DNA of 64,000 nucleotides from Bacteriovoracaceae bacterium. Its GTDB lineage: Bacteria; Bdellovibrionota; Bacteriovoracia; Bacteriovoracales; Bacteriovoracaceae. Numbering within the stretch: the stretch's first letter is position 1; every line of letters starts with the position of its first letter. Positions 52,557 through 61,527 of the stretch are shown piece by piece. The notes under the pieces were generated by a model. That model was not told the origin of the DNA. It saw only the letters and a program-made list of their open reading frames with translations, and made no database searches. The stretch covers positions 62,001 through 126,000 of the forward strand of contig JABIHA010000086.1 in NCBI GenBank assembly GCA_018649885.1. The letters run 5' to 3'. Position numbers and translations under genes: made by a program.

Positions 52557-53425
52557 GTGCAGAAAATAAAGCAGTTCTAACATGTGCATTAACAGGCGTG
52601 CTAACTGATCCTAAAATGCACAATGTACCTGTGACTCCCAAGGAAATGGCCTTTGCGGCCAAAGAAGCTTGGGATGCGGGGGCCACAATTGTTCACTGCC
52701 ATTTTAGAGATCAAAGAGAGGGTAGGGGAGCTTATCCAACATGGGATCCAGAAGTTGTCGCAGAAATTTGTGGGGAGATCAGAAACCAGGTGCCCGAGGT
52801 TTTGATTAATATGTCTACAGGTGTAATTGGTGATGATGTAACAGGGCCAATTGCTTGTCTTGAAAAAGTTAAGCCCGAAATGGCGGCCCTTAATGCTGGC
52901 TCTCTTAATTATTTAAAAGTAAAAAAAGATGACACGTGGGCATGGCCTCCAATTTTATTCGATAACACCGTTGAAAAAATTAAAAAGTTTGCGGATGTAA
53001 TGAATCAAAATGGAATCGTTGCTGAGTGCGAATGCTTTGATACCGGAATCGTTAGATCAATTTCGATGTTTAAACGAGTTGGTTTGTTAAAAGATCCTAT
53101 GAGTGTTTCTCTTGTCATGGGAGTGGCCAGTGGAATGCCAGCAAAAGCATCGTGGCTGCCGTTAATTGTTGAAGAGCTCCCTCCTGGAACACATTGGCAA
53201 GTTATTGGCATTGGTAGAGAAGAAGTCTGGAATCTTCACAAGAAAACAGCTGAGCTTGGAGGACATCTAAGAACAGGAGTGGAGGACACATTCTATCTAC
53301 CAGATGGAGAAAAAACTTCTTCAAATGGTAAGCTAGTCGAAGCCCTTGCAGATATTGTGAGAGATTCGGGGAGAGAGGTTGCCTCTATTGAAGATACAAA
53401 AAGATATTATGGGCTAATTAAATAG
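52553..53425 (+). CDS. BKACE family beta-keto acid cleavage enzyme (DUF849)
   Basis: A 290-residue TIM-barrel enzyme of the family first known as 3-keto-5-aminohexanoate cleavage enzyme. It condenses a beta-keto acid with acetyl-CoA to acetoacetate and a new acyl-CoA. Zinc ligands fit HCHFRD (two His, about residues 46-48), and ECECFDTG lies further on. It sits where liu operons usually carry HMG-CoA lyase (liuE), which is missing here. It starts with an ATGA overlap on the dehydrogenase gene. The exact beta-keto acid is unknown. Confidence 0.88.
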   Translation: MSAENKAVLTCALTGVLTDPKMHNVPVTPKEMAFAAKEAWDAGATIVHCHFRDQREGRGAYPTWDPEVVAEICGEIRNQVPEVLINMSTGVIGDDVTGPIACLEKVKPEMAALNAGSLNYLKVKKDDTWAWPPILFDNTVEKIKKFADVMNQNGIVAECECFDTGIVRSISMFKRVGLLKDPMSVSLVMGVASGMPAKASWLPLIVEELPPGTHWQVIGIGREEVWNLHKKTAELGGHLRTGVEDTFYLPDGEKTSSNGKLVEALADIVRDSGREVASIEDTKRYYGLIK

Positions 53426-53435
53426 TGAGAAAACC

Positions 53436-54206
53436 ATGGATGCAGAACTTTTAGTAAAAGTAGAAAATAAAATTGCCACTCTTACGATTAATCGTGAAAA
53501 AAAACAGAACTCCTTGTCAGAAGAGGTTCTCGATCTATTGTCTTGCTCGCTTGATGAGTTTGAAAATAGCTCTAAGGTAAGAGTCATTGTGATCACTGGA
53601 GCAGGAGAAAAGGCCTTTTGCTCTGGTGCAGACATTAGTGGCTTTAAAAACCCTAAAGACATCGCTAAGGTTAATAAGAAGTTTGCAAGACTTTTAACAC
53701 GGCTGACAACTTACCCAAAAGCGACACTGTCAAGAGTGAACGGGCTTTGCATGGGAGGAGGAATTGGTCTGATGTTGGCCTGTGATATCTCTCTATCTCA
53801 CCATGCATGTATCTTTTGCACTCCAGAGGTCAATATTGGGGTTTTTCCACTTATGATTTCTTCTTTAATATTTGAAAATGTGAAGAGCAAAAAAATCGCT
53901 AATGATATGATATTGTCGGGAAGAAGAATTAGTGGGGTTCAGGCATATGAATATGGCTTACTAAGTCAGATATACCCCTCAGATGATTTTGAGAGTGAAG
54001 TGGAAAAGTATATTACTGAGTTATCTAAGAAAAGCTCTCAAATTATTTCTTTTGGTAAATCTTCTATGGCAAAGGTAGCTGGACTTCCTTTTGATCAGGC
54101 CGTCATAGAGTTGTCCGGTGCCTTGAGCGAGATGATTACACTAGAAGATGCAAAAGAAGGGGTGAGGGCGTTTATGGAAAAGAGACCGCCAAACTTTAAG
54201 CATTAG
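53436..54206 (+). CDS. Enoyl-CoA hydratase/isomerase family protein
   Basis: A 256-residue crotonase-fold enzyme. The oxyanion hole is formed by FCSGADISGF and LCMGGGIGLMLACDIS; the catalytic Glu of the second site corresponds to PEVNIGVFP. In the operon it likely hydrates the carboxylated enoyl-CoA (LiuC role, methylglutaconyl-CoA) or its terpenoid analogue (AtuE). ATG 53436 is 10 bases after the BKACE gene. Substrate is inferred from neighbours. Confidence 0.88.
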   Translation: MDAELLVKVENKIATLTINREKKQNSLSEEVLDLLSCSLDEFENSSKVRVIVITGAGEKAFCSGADISGFKNPKDIAKVNKKFARLLTRLTTYPKATLSRVNGLCMGGGIGLMLACDISLSHHACIFCTPEVNIGVFPLMISSLIFENVKSKKIANDMILSGRRISGVQAYEYGLLSQIYPSDDFESEVEKYITELSKKSSQIISFGKSSMAKVAGLPFDQAVIELSGALSEMITLEDAKEGVRAFMEKRPPNFKH

Positions 54207-54277
54207 CACAATGCGAGGGAATAATGAATTTCTACAGTGATTAAAAATGGTTTACGGACAGTGGAGACAGGGTAGTT

Positions 54278-55231
54278 ATGAATGTTAAATATCTTATAAG
54301 AGAATTTAGTAAATCACTTGGTCAAATAGAAGTGGCCTTACAGACACTTCTAGGAAAATCCATTGATGAAAACCATCAATTTACTACTGATAAAGAGTTG
54401 GGACAAAAGGTAGGGAATTTAGAGGGGGCCAATGTTTTTATTTCCGGGGGCTCAAGGGGGATTGGACTTGAAATCGCCAAACGATTCGCAAGAGATGGTG
54501 CTAATATTGTTGTGGCGGCCAAAACAACTAAGGCCCACCCTAAACTTCCAGGCACTATTTATACAGCAGCTGATGAAATCGAAAAAGCTGGCGGCAGGGC
54601 AATTCCCTTAGTTGTAGATATTCGCGATGAAAAAGTCGTAGAGGACGCTGTTGCAGAAGCTGTGCGCGAACTTGGTGGACTCGATATTATCATTAATAAT
54701 GCAAGTGCCATCTCTTTAGGGACATCTCAAAATACTCCCGTGAAAAAATTTGATTTGATGTTTGATATCAATGTGAGAGGGAGTTTTGTACTTACGAAAT
54801 TTGCTGTTCCCCATTTGTTGAAATCAAAAAATCCACACATTCTTACTCTTAGTCCACCTATAAATATGGATCCCAAATGGTTTAGTGCCTACGGTGCATA
54901 CACTTCTTCTAAATATGCCATGTCCTTGATGGCAAAGACGTTTGCAGAAGAGCTAAGAGTACACGGTATTGCTTCAAACTCCCTATGGCCTAGAACAACT
55001 ATCGCTACAGCAGCAGTGCTGAATATGGATGGGGGCAAATTAATGGAGAAGAGATCCAGAAAGCCCCAGATAATGGCCGACGCTGCCTATGAAATTGTTA
55101 CCAGGTCAGCAAAGACTTGTACGGGTAATTTTTTCATAGATGATGAGGTTTTGAAGATCGCAGGCTCCGCAAGTTTTGAAAAATACTCGTGCTTCCCTGG
55201 CTCGAAGCTACAACAAGATCTATTTTTGTAA
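54278..55231 (+). CDS. SDR oxidoreductase, HSDL2-like
   Basis: A 317-residue classical short-chain dehydrogenase. NAD(P) motif GGSRGIGLEIAKRF lies at about residue 60, then the HSDL2-type strip KTTKAHPKLPGTIYTAADEI, the NNASA motif, and the catalytic YTSSK. The first 50 residues are an unrecognised extension (KYLIREFSKSLGQIEVALQ) that could target or dimerise the enzyme. Similar SDRs occur in leucine and acyclic-terpene (AtuG-like) clusters. A 71-base gap precedes it, so it may also have its own promoter. Last gene of the catabolic cluster. Confidence 0.85.
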   Translation: MNVKYLIREFSKSLGQIEVALQTLLGKSIDENHQFTTDKELGQKVGNLEGANVFISGGSRGIGLEIAKRFARDGANIVVAAKTTKAHPKLPGTIYTAADEIEKAGGRAIPLVVDIRDEKVVEDAVAEAVRELGGLDIIINNASAISLGTSQNTPVKKFDLMFDINVRGSFVLTKFAVPHLLKSKNPHILTLSPPINMDPKWFSAYGAYTSSKYAMSLMAKTFAEELRVHGIASNSLWPRTTIATAAVLNMDGGKLMEKRSRKPQIMADAAYEIVTRSAKTCTGNFFIDDEVLKIAGSASFEKYSCFPGSKLQQDLFL

Positions 55232-55321
55232 TTCCACCTCTTTGCCATGTGCGTCGTGAGTTGAAAGACACGGCGTGCTACGCATAAATTCTAAACATTT
55301 TTAATTATCTGGAGAAAAGTT

Positions 55322-56896
55322 TTGAGAAAACTCTTTGTACTGCTTTCATTTATAATTTTGAGCGTGAGTTGCGCCAAAGGTCCCTTCGGCGATGAGGGAA
55401 GTTACTACCACAGTGATAGTGATAAGCTAAAAGATCTATCTCTCGATCATATTGAGATTACAGGGGATCCAGAATTCCAAGCAGTCTCTAGTTTAGATAT
55501 TCTCCAAAAAAAGATTTCAGATATTCATGGTGCTTCAGACATTTCAGATAGTTTTTGGGGTCTCAGAGTTGAATCCTTAAAGACAGGTGAGGTTATTTAT
55601 AATCACCAAGGGCGCAAGTTTTTTAGGCCAGCGTCCAATATGAAAATTCTCACTACCAGCTACACTCTTGAAAAGCTTGGTACTGATTTTAAATTTAAAA
55701 CCTCTATTTTCTTTGATCGGGCCCTTGGCGATGACTACTACTTTACAGTTCAAGGTAGTGGAGATCCTTCAATTAATAATCACTATAGAGAGCATCCTTC
55801 AAATCAAACTAAGTTTTTAAATTTTCTATCTGATGCAGTGGTAGAAAAACTAGCAGGGCTTGGGATATCGAAAGATAAAATCAATATCAAAATACAGCTG
55901 GACCCCTGGATATTTGCGGCCAAAAAGTTTAATACAGAATGGACCTACCACGATTTTTCTTATTGTTATGGAGCTCCTATATCTGGTCTTCAGATTGGAA
56001 GGTCGTGTGAGAATTTTACTATAACCTCAAAGACTTCAAGTGATCCTGTGGTGATTAAGACTCAAAATTCACTTAGCTCTAGCGTAGCAATCACCAACAA
56101 TATAAAACCTCAAAATGGATCATTAGATATTGGATATCATGTAAACCCATGGGGAAATGAAGTGCTATTTAGGGGAAGAATTCCTCTTAATCACAAATTC
56201 CAAACAAAGCTAGCGATTCCTGACTCGACTCTTTATTTTGGCGATCTAAGCGCTAGTGCAATTAGGAAAAAATCAAGAACTGAACTTCCAGAAATTGAGG
56301 CAACTGTTGAATTTTCAGTTCTCGAAAAGAGTGCCAGCACTAAAGCAATAGAATTAGTCGGAGATTATCAGTCTGTAAGGCTGGGCACTTTGGCCAAAGT
56401 TTTAATGAAAAATAGCAATAATCAATATGCGGAATCATTTTTATTGAGAGCAACTCCATTTGGAACTATTGGGGGAGCCATTTCAAACTTAAAAAGATTT
56501 TTGAGAAATGAGGTTGGAATAGATACTGGGGGAGTTGCAATCGCAGATGGCTCTGGAGCATCTCACTACAATTACTTAAGGCCCCATGATCTTCTTAGCG
56601 TGCTTAAATTTAATCATCAAAATGCTAAAAGATTTGAAGCTTTTAAAAAGACTCTACCTATCGCAGGCGTTGATGGTACTCTTTACAAGAGAATGAGATC
56701 TGGTAGTGCAAAGGGTAAGGTTTGGGCCAAAACTGGAACCGTCACTAGGTCCTCATCACTATCGGGTTACGTTGAAACGGCTGATGGGGAACTTTTGGTA
56801 TTTTCAATGCTGACTAATAATGGCTCTTCCTCTTCTTCTAAAATGAGAAGGGTTCAAGACCAAGTTTGTGAAGCCATGGCCAGCTTCAAAAGGTAG
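55322..56896 (+). CDS. dacB: D-Ala-D-Ala carboxypeptidase/endopeptidase, PBP4 (S13)
   Basis: A 524-residue penicillin-binding protein of class C type 4. It has SxxK in ASNMKIL, SxN in NSNNQYAES and KTG in WAKTGTVTR, with the long insert between the first two motifs typical of S13. The signal peptide ends LSVSC, a possible lipobox, so it may be lipid-anchored. It cleaves peptidoglycan peptides in the periplasm; predatory bacteria use PBP4-type enzymes on prey wall, which is family knowledge. Start is TTG 55322. A weak hairpin at about 55252-55275 lies in the upstream gap without a T-run. Confidence 0.9.
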   Translation: MRKLFVLLSFIILSVSCAKGPFGDEGSYYHSDSDKLKDLSLDHIEITGDPEFQAVSSLDILQKKISDIHGASDISDSFWGLRVESLKTGEVIYNHQGRKFFRPASNMKILTTSYTLEKLGTDFKFKTSIFFDRALGDDYYFTVQGSGDPSINNHYREHPSNQTKFLNFLSDAVVEKLAGLGISKDKINIKIQLDPWIFAAKKFNTEWTYHDFSYCYGAPISGLQIGRSCENFTITSKTSSDPVVIKTQNSLSSSVAITNNIKPQNGSLDIGYHVNPWGNEVLFRGRIPLNHKFQTKLAIPDSTLYFGDLSASAIRKKSRTELPEIEATVEFSVLEKSASTKAIELVGDYQSVRLGTLAKVLMKNSNNQYAESFLLRATPFGTIGGAISNLKRFLRNEVGIDTGGVAIADGSGASHYNYLRPHDLLSVLKFNHQNAKRFEAFKKTLPIAGVDGTLYKRMRSGSAKGKVWAKTGTVTRSSSLSGYVETADGELLVFSMLTNNGSSSSSKMRRVQDQVCEAMASFKR

Positions 56897-56899
56897 GTC

Positions 56900-57319
56900 A
56901 TGATGAAAAATATTCTTTTTTTATGTACTGGTAACTCATGCCGTTCACAAATGGCAGAGGGATGGTGCAAGCACTACCTGTCCCATAAATACAATGTTTA
57001 TTCGGCTGGTACCAAAAAGCATGGTCTAAATCCAAGAGCAGTAAAAGTGATGGAAGAAGCGGGTGTTAATATATCCGATCATTATTCAAAAACTGTAGAT
57101 GAAATTGAAGATGTTGAATTCGATTATGTATTTACTGTCTGTGGTCATGCTAATGAAAACTGTCCTTATTTTCCAGGAGGAAAAGTCATACATATTGGGT
57201 TTGATGATCCGCCTCAGCTAACTAAGAATATGGAAGATGAGGAGAAAATTCTTTCCGTTTACCGTCGCGTTAGAGATGAAATTAAATTGTCTATTGAAGA
57301 AATTGAAACTCATCTTTAA
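56900..57319 (+). CDS. arsC: Thioredoxin-type arsenate reductase ArsC
   Basis: A 139-residue enzyme of the low-molecular-weight phosphatase fold. The phosphate loop is CTGNSCRSQMAEGW (nucleophile Cys and Arg), and the redox cysteines lie in TVCGHANENCPYFPG, the Cys82/Cys89-type pair of Staphylococcus ArsC. It reduces arsenate to arsenite with electrons from thioredoxin. No arsenite exporter is adjacent. The start is ATG 56900 or 56903, 3-6 bases after the PBP4 stop. Confidence 0.9.
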   Translation: MMKNILFLCTGNSCRSQMAEGWCKHYLSHKYNVYSAGTKKHGLNPRAVKVMEEAGVNISDHYSKTVDEIEDVEFDYVFTVCGHANENCPYFPGGKVIHIGFDDPPQLTKNMEDEEKILSVYRRVRDEIKLSIEEIETHL

Positions 57320-57439
57320 TATCCAAGCTTGTCTTATAAGAAGTTAAGATTATTTTATTTTTCATGAAGATATTTTAGGCCTAACTCTCACGCCTGTAAT
57401 GTAGAATACATTCAGTATCATTACTGATTATGGCGGGCC

Positions 57440-58792
57440 ATGAAAATACTTGTAGTAGATGATGAAATTGAAATTTGTCACTTAATAAAGCTATTGTTTT
57501 TAGCTGACTTTCCTTGTCAAGTTGATATTGTTTTTAATGGCAAAGAGGCCATCGATGCCATATCAAATGAGCAGTTTGATCTTATTATTTGTGATCAAAA
57601 TATGCCTGAGAAAAATGGAAATGAAGTCTTTCAGTATATTAACAATAATTCAATAAACCTCCCTTTTGTATTAGCGACAACAGAGGAGTGGGAGCATGTC
57701 CCCTATTTTACAACTAACCCTCTATTTTTTCAGATTCAAAAACCACAAATTGCTGAGGGGATTACAAAATTAATTAAAAAATTAAAAGATGAACCAAGTG
57801 ATGTCAGAGTAGAAGAAGGGGATCTCGTTGTTGAATTTTCTCCGGTGCCCATTGAAATTATTTATAAAATGGGCGCACTCCCTGTGGATATTTATTTAAA
57901 AATTAGAGATGGGAAATTTCTAAAAGTTATTAGGGCCGGAGATATCCTTTCTGGAGGACATCTCGTTAGATATAGATCAAAAAATGTTCACGATGTTTAT
58001 ATTGAAAACTGTGACATAAGACTATTAACGGGAGCAATGGAAAAAATCTTTGCAAATTTTTTCAATCGAGAGAAAAAAGGTGCTCTGAAACCAGACAATA
58101 TTATCGCATTCCAGGAAACACTTGTTGAAGGGTTCTCCCTTTTTCCTGAGGATCCACTCTTTCATCGCTATGTTACTGAGTTTAATAAATTGATGTTAGA
58201 GGTTGCCACTAAATATGAAGGTGTAGAAGATATTTTAATGCAGTTGATGGGTGATAAAAGAAGTTATATTTGTAAGCATGCCAGTGTGAGCCAGTATATT
58301 GGGGTCTTTCTTGCTAGGAAAATGACTTGGGATTCTGAGTTATCACTTGTCAAAGTTTCCATGGCCTTATTGTTTCAAAATATTTCTCTAATTCAAATGG
58401 ATCTAAATGATGAAATTAAGATATTTGATATTCAGCAAAATACAGCTGATAAACGAACGGTAAAAAGATACCGAGAACACAGTTTAAAAAGTGCACAGAT
58501 GATAGGTAATTTAACCAAAATGCCTATTGATCTAGATACACTTATACTAGAACACCATGAAACTCCCCTTGGAGAAGGTTTTCCTACAGGAAAGGATTTT
58601 GCTTACATCTCTCCTCTAGGAGCAATAGTAATCCTTTCAGGAGTTGTAGCTGAATATCTTTTATTTAATAAGGTATACAAGCTTGAAGAGCTTTCAGCAG
58701 ATGAGTTTTTAACCAAACTTGAAGATGAAGGTTTTTGCAAAGGGGTCTTTAAAAAGTTTTTTCCATTTCTTGAAGAACTACTTATTGGCTAA
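57440..58792 (+). CDS. Response regulator with degenerate HD-GYP-like output domain
   Basis: A 450-residue protein. The receiver domain (1-118) has the acidic pair VVDDE, phospho-Asp in LIICDQNMP and the Lys of IQKPQ, so phosphorylation is plausible. A middle region (about 125-225) is unassigned. The C-terminal part (about 280-450) follows the helical order of an HD-GYP domain. However, the HD pair is replaced (ALLFQNISL) and the GYP loop reads EHHETPLGEGFPTG. It is therefore probably catalytically inactive and may act as a binder. Inverted repeats AATGTA-GAA-TACATT and TCAGTA-TCAT-TACTGA lie just upstream (57398-57427). Confidence 0.75.
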   Translation: MKILVVDDEIEICHLIKLLFLADFPCQVDIVFNGKEAIDAISNEQFDLIICDQNMPEKNGNEVFQYINNNSINLPFVLATTEEWEHVPYFTTNPLFFQIQKPQIAEGITKLIKKLKDEPSDVRVEEGDLVVEFSPVPIEIIYKMGALPVDIYLKIRDGKFLKVIRAGDILSGGHLVRYRSKNVHDVYIENCDIRLLTGAMEKIFANFFNREKKGALKPDNIIAFQETLVEGFSLFPEDPLFHRYVTEFNKLMLEVATKYEGVEDILMQLMGDKRSYICKHASVSQYIGVFLARKMTWDSELSLVKVSMALLFQNISLIQMDLNDEIKIFDIQQNTADKRTVKRYREHSLKSAQMIGNLTKMPIDLDTLILEHHETPLGEGFPTGKDFAYISPLGAIVILSGVVAEYLLFNKVYKLEELSADEFLTKLEDEGFCKGVFKKFFPFLEELLIG

Positions 58793-59573
58793 CTTTCGCT
58801 AGCCAATTGGTCTTCACAAACCAACTATCATGAATTTTCTTATAACGACCATCACTTTTAATGACCAGAAGAAAATTATTTAACCAATTTAGAAAATTAA
58901 AATCATCTTGCCTGATGGCAATACCTACAGGCTCTTTAGTAAAAGGTTTTGCAATATGGACAACTTTACTTACTCCCTTTGTTATGGAGAACACATGGTT
59001 TGCAGGGAAATCGTAGACAAAAGCATCAACCCGAGAAAAAGCAACATCGAGCATGCCTGTTTCTCTGTCTTCATAGGTTTTGAGAGTTGCTCTTGGTAGA
59101 TATTTCTTGATAGCAAGTTCGCCCGTGGTGCCAAACCTAGAAGCTATTACAAATTTCTTATGGTTTAAGTCTTTGTAGCTTTTTACCTTTACTCTGTGTT
59201 TTCCCGCTATGATAATTGATTGCCCGGCCTCAAAATATGGAGTTGTAAAATTCACTTTGAGATTTCTCTTAGGTGTAATGGACATTCCTCCTAAGATTAG
59301 ATCAAACTTATTTGTCAAAAGAGCTGGGATTATTCCGTCCCACGAAGTATTAACAATTTTTAATTTTACTCCCATCTCCTTCGCCATTAATTTTGCCAAA
59401 TCTATATCAAAACCAATAATTTGCCCTTTCTTTGTTTTCATCTCAAAAGGCATATAGCCCACATCTATTCCTATTCTTAGGACTTTGTCTTTTTGAATTT
59501 GGGCAAGAGTGTCCCGTGAAAATCCGATAGAGCTTTGGAGAAGTATCATGATAATTAAAAATATTGTTTTCAT
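58782..59573 (-). CDS. Amino-acid ABC transporter substrate-binding protein
   Basis: A 263-residue periplasmic binding protein (SBP family 3). A signal peptide (IFLIIMILLQSSIGFS) precedes the fold, with LRIGIDVGYMPFEMK, GFDIDLAKLMAKEMG and FDLILGGMSITPKR marking lobe one. The family binds polar amino acids. No permease or ATPase gene is adjacent, so it is an orphan; such orphans also act as sensors. ATG 59573 is preferred over an in-frame start nine codons upstream. The 3' end overlaps the convergent response regulator gene by 11 bases. Confidence 0.88.
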   Translation of the reverse strand: MKTIFLIIMILLQSSIGFSRDTLAQIQKDKVLRIGIDVGYMPFEMKTKKGQIIGFDIDLAKLMAKEMGVKLKIVNTSWDGIIPALLTNKFDLILGGMSITPKRNLKVNFTTPYFEAGQSIIIAGKHRVKVKSYKDLNHKKFVIASRFGTTGELAIKKYLPRATLKTYEDRETGMLDVAFSRVDAFVYDFPANHVFSITKGVSKVVHIAKPFTKEPVGIAIRQDDFNFLNWLNNFLLVIKSDGRYKKIHDSWFVKTNWLAKVSQ

Positions 59574-59805
59574 ATAAAACCTAGCTTTTGGTTCAGGCAT
59601 TCATAATAAGTCTTTCAATAGGTGGATTGTCCCTTACTGGGATTTCAATTTCAACGAAATAGTTGAACAAAGAAGATGGGCACAAAGCGATATTAAGTAG
59701 TTGTCTGTAAGCATATTTTTCCACCTGGGTCCTGCGGGCTAATGATAGAGAGGTAAACAGCCGAAATATATGGAGCAAATCCTTTAAGGTAGGAGAGTTA
59801 AGCTC

Positions 59806-60276
59806 ATGGCAGAAGAACTTAAAATCATCAATTTTGTTGAAAAAAGAGAAAAGTTAATTGAACAAAAAAGAAGGAACTTCGAACGTATTATGTTTGAAAA
59901 CTTCTTGGGTTGTTACTCAGTCATTGATGACAATGGAACTATTTTTGAAATCTCACTTGTGGATATTTCTGCAGAAGGAATTCAGTTTCAAGTCCCTTGG
60001 AATGGAAAAAACAGTGAGAAAGAAAAGTTTACTATTGGAGAGGAGCTGGGGATTCGGATCTACTTCACCCAAACCTCATATATTCCTGCAGTCATCCAGG
60101 TTCGGCATGAAGGCGAGTGGACAGATGAGCGGGGACAGAAATTTTTGCGCTACGGGGCGGAGTTTGACCAGGACACAGTGAGTTATGAGGCCCTTTTATG
60201 CTTTGTAAACTTCATTACTAAGTTTGCAGAGCACTCTGTTGAAGATAAAGGGGACTCCAAAGTCTATTTCTTCTAG
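59806..60276 (+). CDS. Short PilZ-domain protein
   Basis: A 156-residue protein. After a charged N-terminal helix it has R-N-F-E-R (RxxxR, about residues 23-27) and D-I-S-A-E-G (DxSxxG), both c-di-GMP-binding motifs. The remainder is a PilZ barrel ending with a helix. It should act as a c-di-GMP receptor for motility or surface change. It is followed by a strong terminator, so it is probably a single-gene unit. ATG 59806 follows AGGAGAG. The 232-base upstream gap holds no other gene I can support. Confidence 0.85.
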   Translation: MAEELKIINFVEKREKLIEQKRRNFERIMFENFLGCYSVIDDNGTIFEISLVDISAEGIQFQVPWNGKNSEKEKFTIGEELGIRIYFTQTSYIPAVIQVRHEGEWTDERGQKFLRYGAEFDQDTVSYEALLCFVNFITKFAEHSVEDKGDSKVYFF

Positions 60277-60310
60277 AATAATTTTGTTATATTGATATTC
60301 CTAAAATGAT

Positions 60311-60339
60311 GAGGGGAGGCATTAGCCTCCCCTCTTTTT
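60311..60339 (+). terminator. Intrinsic terminator after PilZ gene
   Basis: A 10-bp GC-rich stem GAGGGGAGGC/GCCTCCCCTC with an ATTA loop (60311-60334) is directly followed by TTTTT. It ends the PilZ transcript about 35 bases after the stop and separates it from the oxidoreductase-like gene at 60364. Confidence 0.95.
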
Positions 60340-60363
60340 ATTGTTTTAAAACTAGGAATAGCT

Positions 60364-61527
60364 GTGAAGGTTGCCATCATTGGTGGACATCCCTATGGGT
60401 TAATTTTGGGCGCAAGACTTCTTGAAGTGGGCGCAAGCGTTTCGGTCTTTGGTAGTGATAGGCCTTGTGCTTCTGTTTTTTTTGAGCGCACTCATACTCC
60501 AGTCGCCACCTGGGCAAATATGGTTGAAAATGCCATTGCCGTTTTGGGGAAAGCAGATTGCTTTATCACCAATGATATTAAAAGAATCCATAAAAGACAT
60601 TTAAGAAACTATGAGACTCCTCAGAGCTCTAGTAGGATGATTGATTTATTTAGAGTGGTCTATGAATCAAGACCGAGTTCTTTAACAAGTGATGAAGTTT
60701 CTAATATTGAAGCTATTGATAGAAATATTGTAACTCACCTTTCAACAGCGGTTGAGTTATTTAAAGATTATGATTTTATTGTTGATGCCAGAGGGAGCTT
60801 TTTCAAAAGAAGTTTTTTAGGAGGGTGTTTCCCTGCACTTGGTGAAGACCAGAGTATGGAGCACCTTGACCCATATTGGGGAGAGAATTTAGAAGAAGCA
60901 GTGGCCTCACTTCAAGTTTCTGATGGTGAAAATATATTTGTTTATGGAGATTCCTCTCTTAGCGCCACTATCATTCCACTGCTCTGGGAAAAAGTTTTAA
61001 AACCTAGAGACTCAAAATTAATTTTGGTTTCTGAGTGTCAAAGTCCATTTTCAAAAGTTGCACCTTTTCTTAAAGATGCAGTGGAGAAAGTGCGACTTGA
61101 AAACCATGAGCTTTTCGAGAATGGGAAAAGAGAGTATGAAAGAGCTCTTTTTGAATACAGAAGTTTGGAGCCTAACGAAAAGCAGGGCGTGACGACTCCG
61201 GTGTCACCACACTCAAAATTACAAGGATTCTGGGGATATAATATCAGCAGTGTCGATTATTTAACGGATAGAGAAAAAGCTTATCTAACTCTTGAAAAAC
61301 CATCTTTTAGGGGAAGTGAAGAACTGAAGACAATTGCTGTGGACCATTTATTTATTGGGGATCCAGTGTCTGCGGAGCGCGATCAGCTCTATCATGGAAT
61401 GAGTGGTAGTGAAGAGCCAGGATGGTATATCTTGGGAGAGCAAAATTTGAATATTGATGGAATTGAAAACGTTTTAGAAAAAACAATGGAAGATATGATG
61501 ACATATTTTAAAAAGGTGGAAGCTTGA
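60364..61527 (+). CDS. Rossmann-fold FAD/NAD(P)-binding-like protein
   Basis: A 387-residue protein starting at GTG 60364. The N terminus (VKVAIIGGHPYGLILGARL) is a Rossmann strand-loop-helix with the glycine pattern G-G-x-x-x-G, and a second nucleotide-like strand appears mid-protein (NIFVYGDSSLSATIIPLLWE). The whole resembles flavoprotein mono-oxygenases or disulphide reductases, but no family is certain. No redox CxxC pair is visible. It overlaps the next lipoprotein gene by 4 bases, so they may work together. Confidence 0.6.
   Translation: MKVAIIGGHPYGLILGARLLEVGASVSVFGSDRPCASVFFERTHTPVATWANMVENAIAVLGKADCFITNDIKRIHKRHLRNYETPQSSSRMIDLFRVVYESRPSSLTSDEVSNIEAIDRNIVTHLSTAVELFKDYDFIVDARGSFFKRSFLGGCFPALGEDQSMEHLDPYWGENLEEAVASLQVSDGENIFVYGDSSLSATIIPLLWEKVLKPRDSKLILVSECQSPFSKVAPFLKDAVEKVRLENHELFENGKREYERALFEYRSLEPNEKQGVTTPVSPHSKLQGFWGYNISSVDYLTDREKAYLTLEKPSFRGSEELKTIAVDHLFIGDPVSAERDQLYHGMSGSEEPGWYILGEQNLNIDGIENVLEKTMEDMMTYFKKVEA

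Noticed and set aside
55252..55275. Hairpin CGTCGTG/CACGGCG after the catabolic operon as a terminator
   Set aside because: Seven pairs with one G-U and a 10-base loop, no T-run; too weak to call.
57412..57427. TCAGTA-TCAT-TACTGA as a further copy of the element
   Set aside because: Only the six outer bases match and in the reversed arrangement; no centre is present, so chance or a separate operator is more likely.
59593..59778. 61-residue minus open frame in the gap before the second PilZ gene
   Set aside because: No convincing ribosome site or domain; the gap is better read as non-coding leader.
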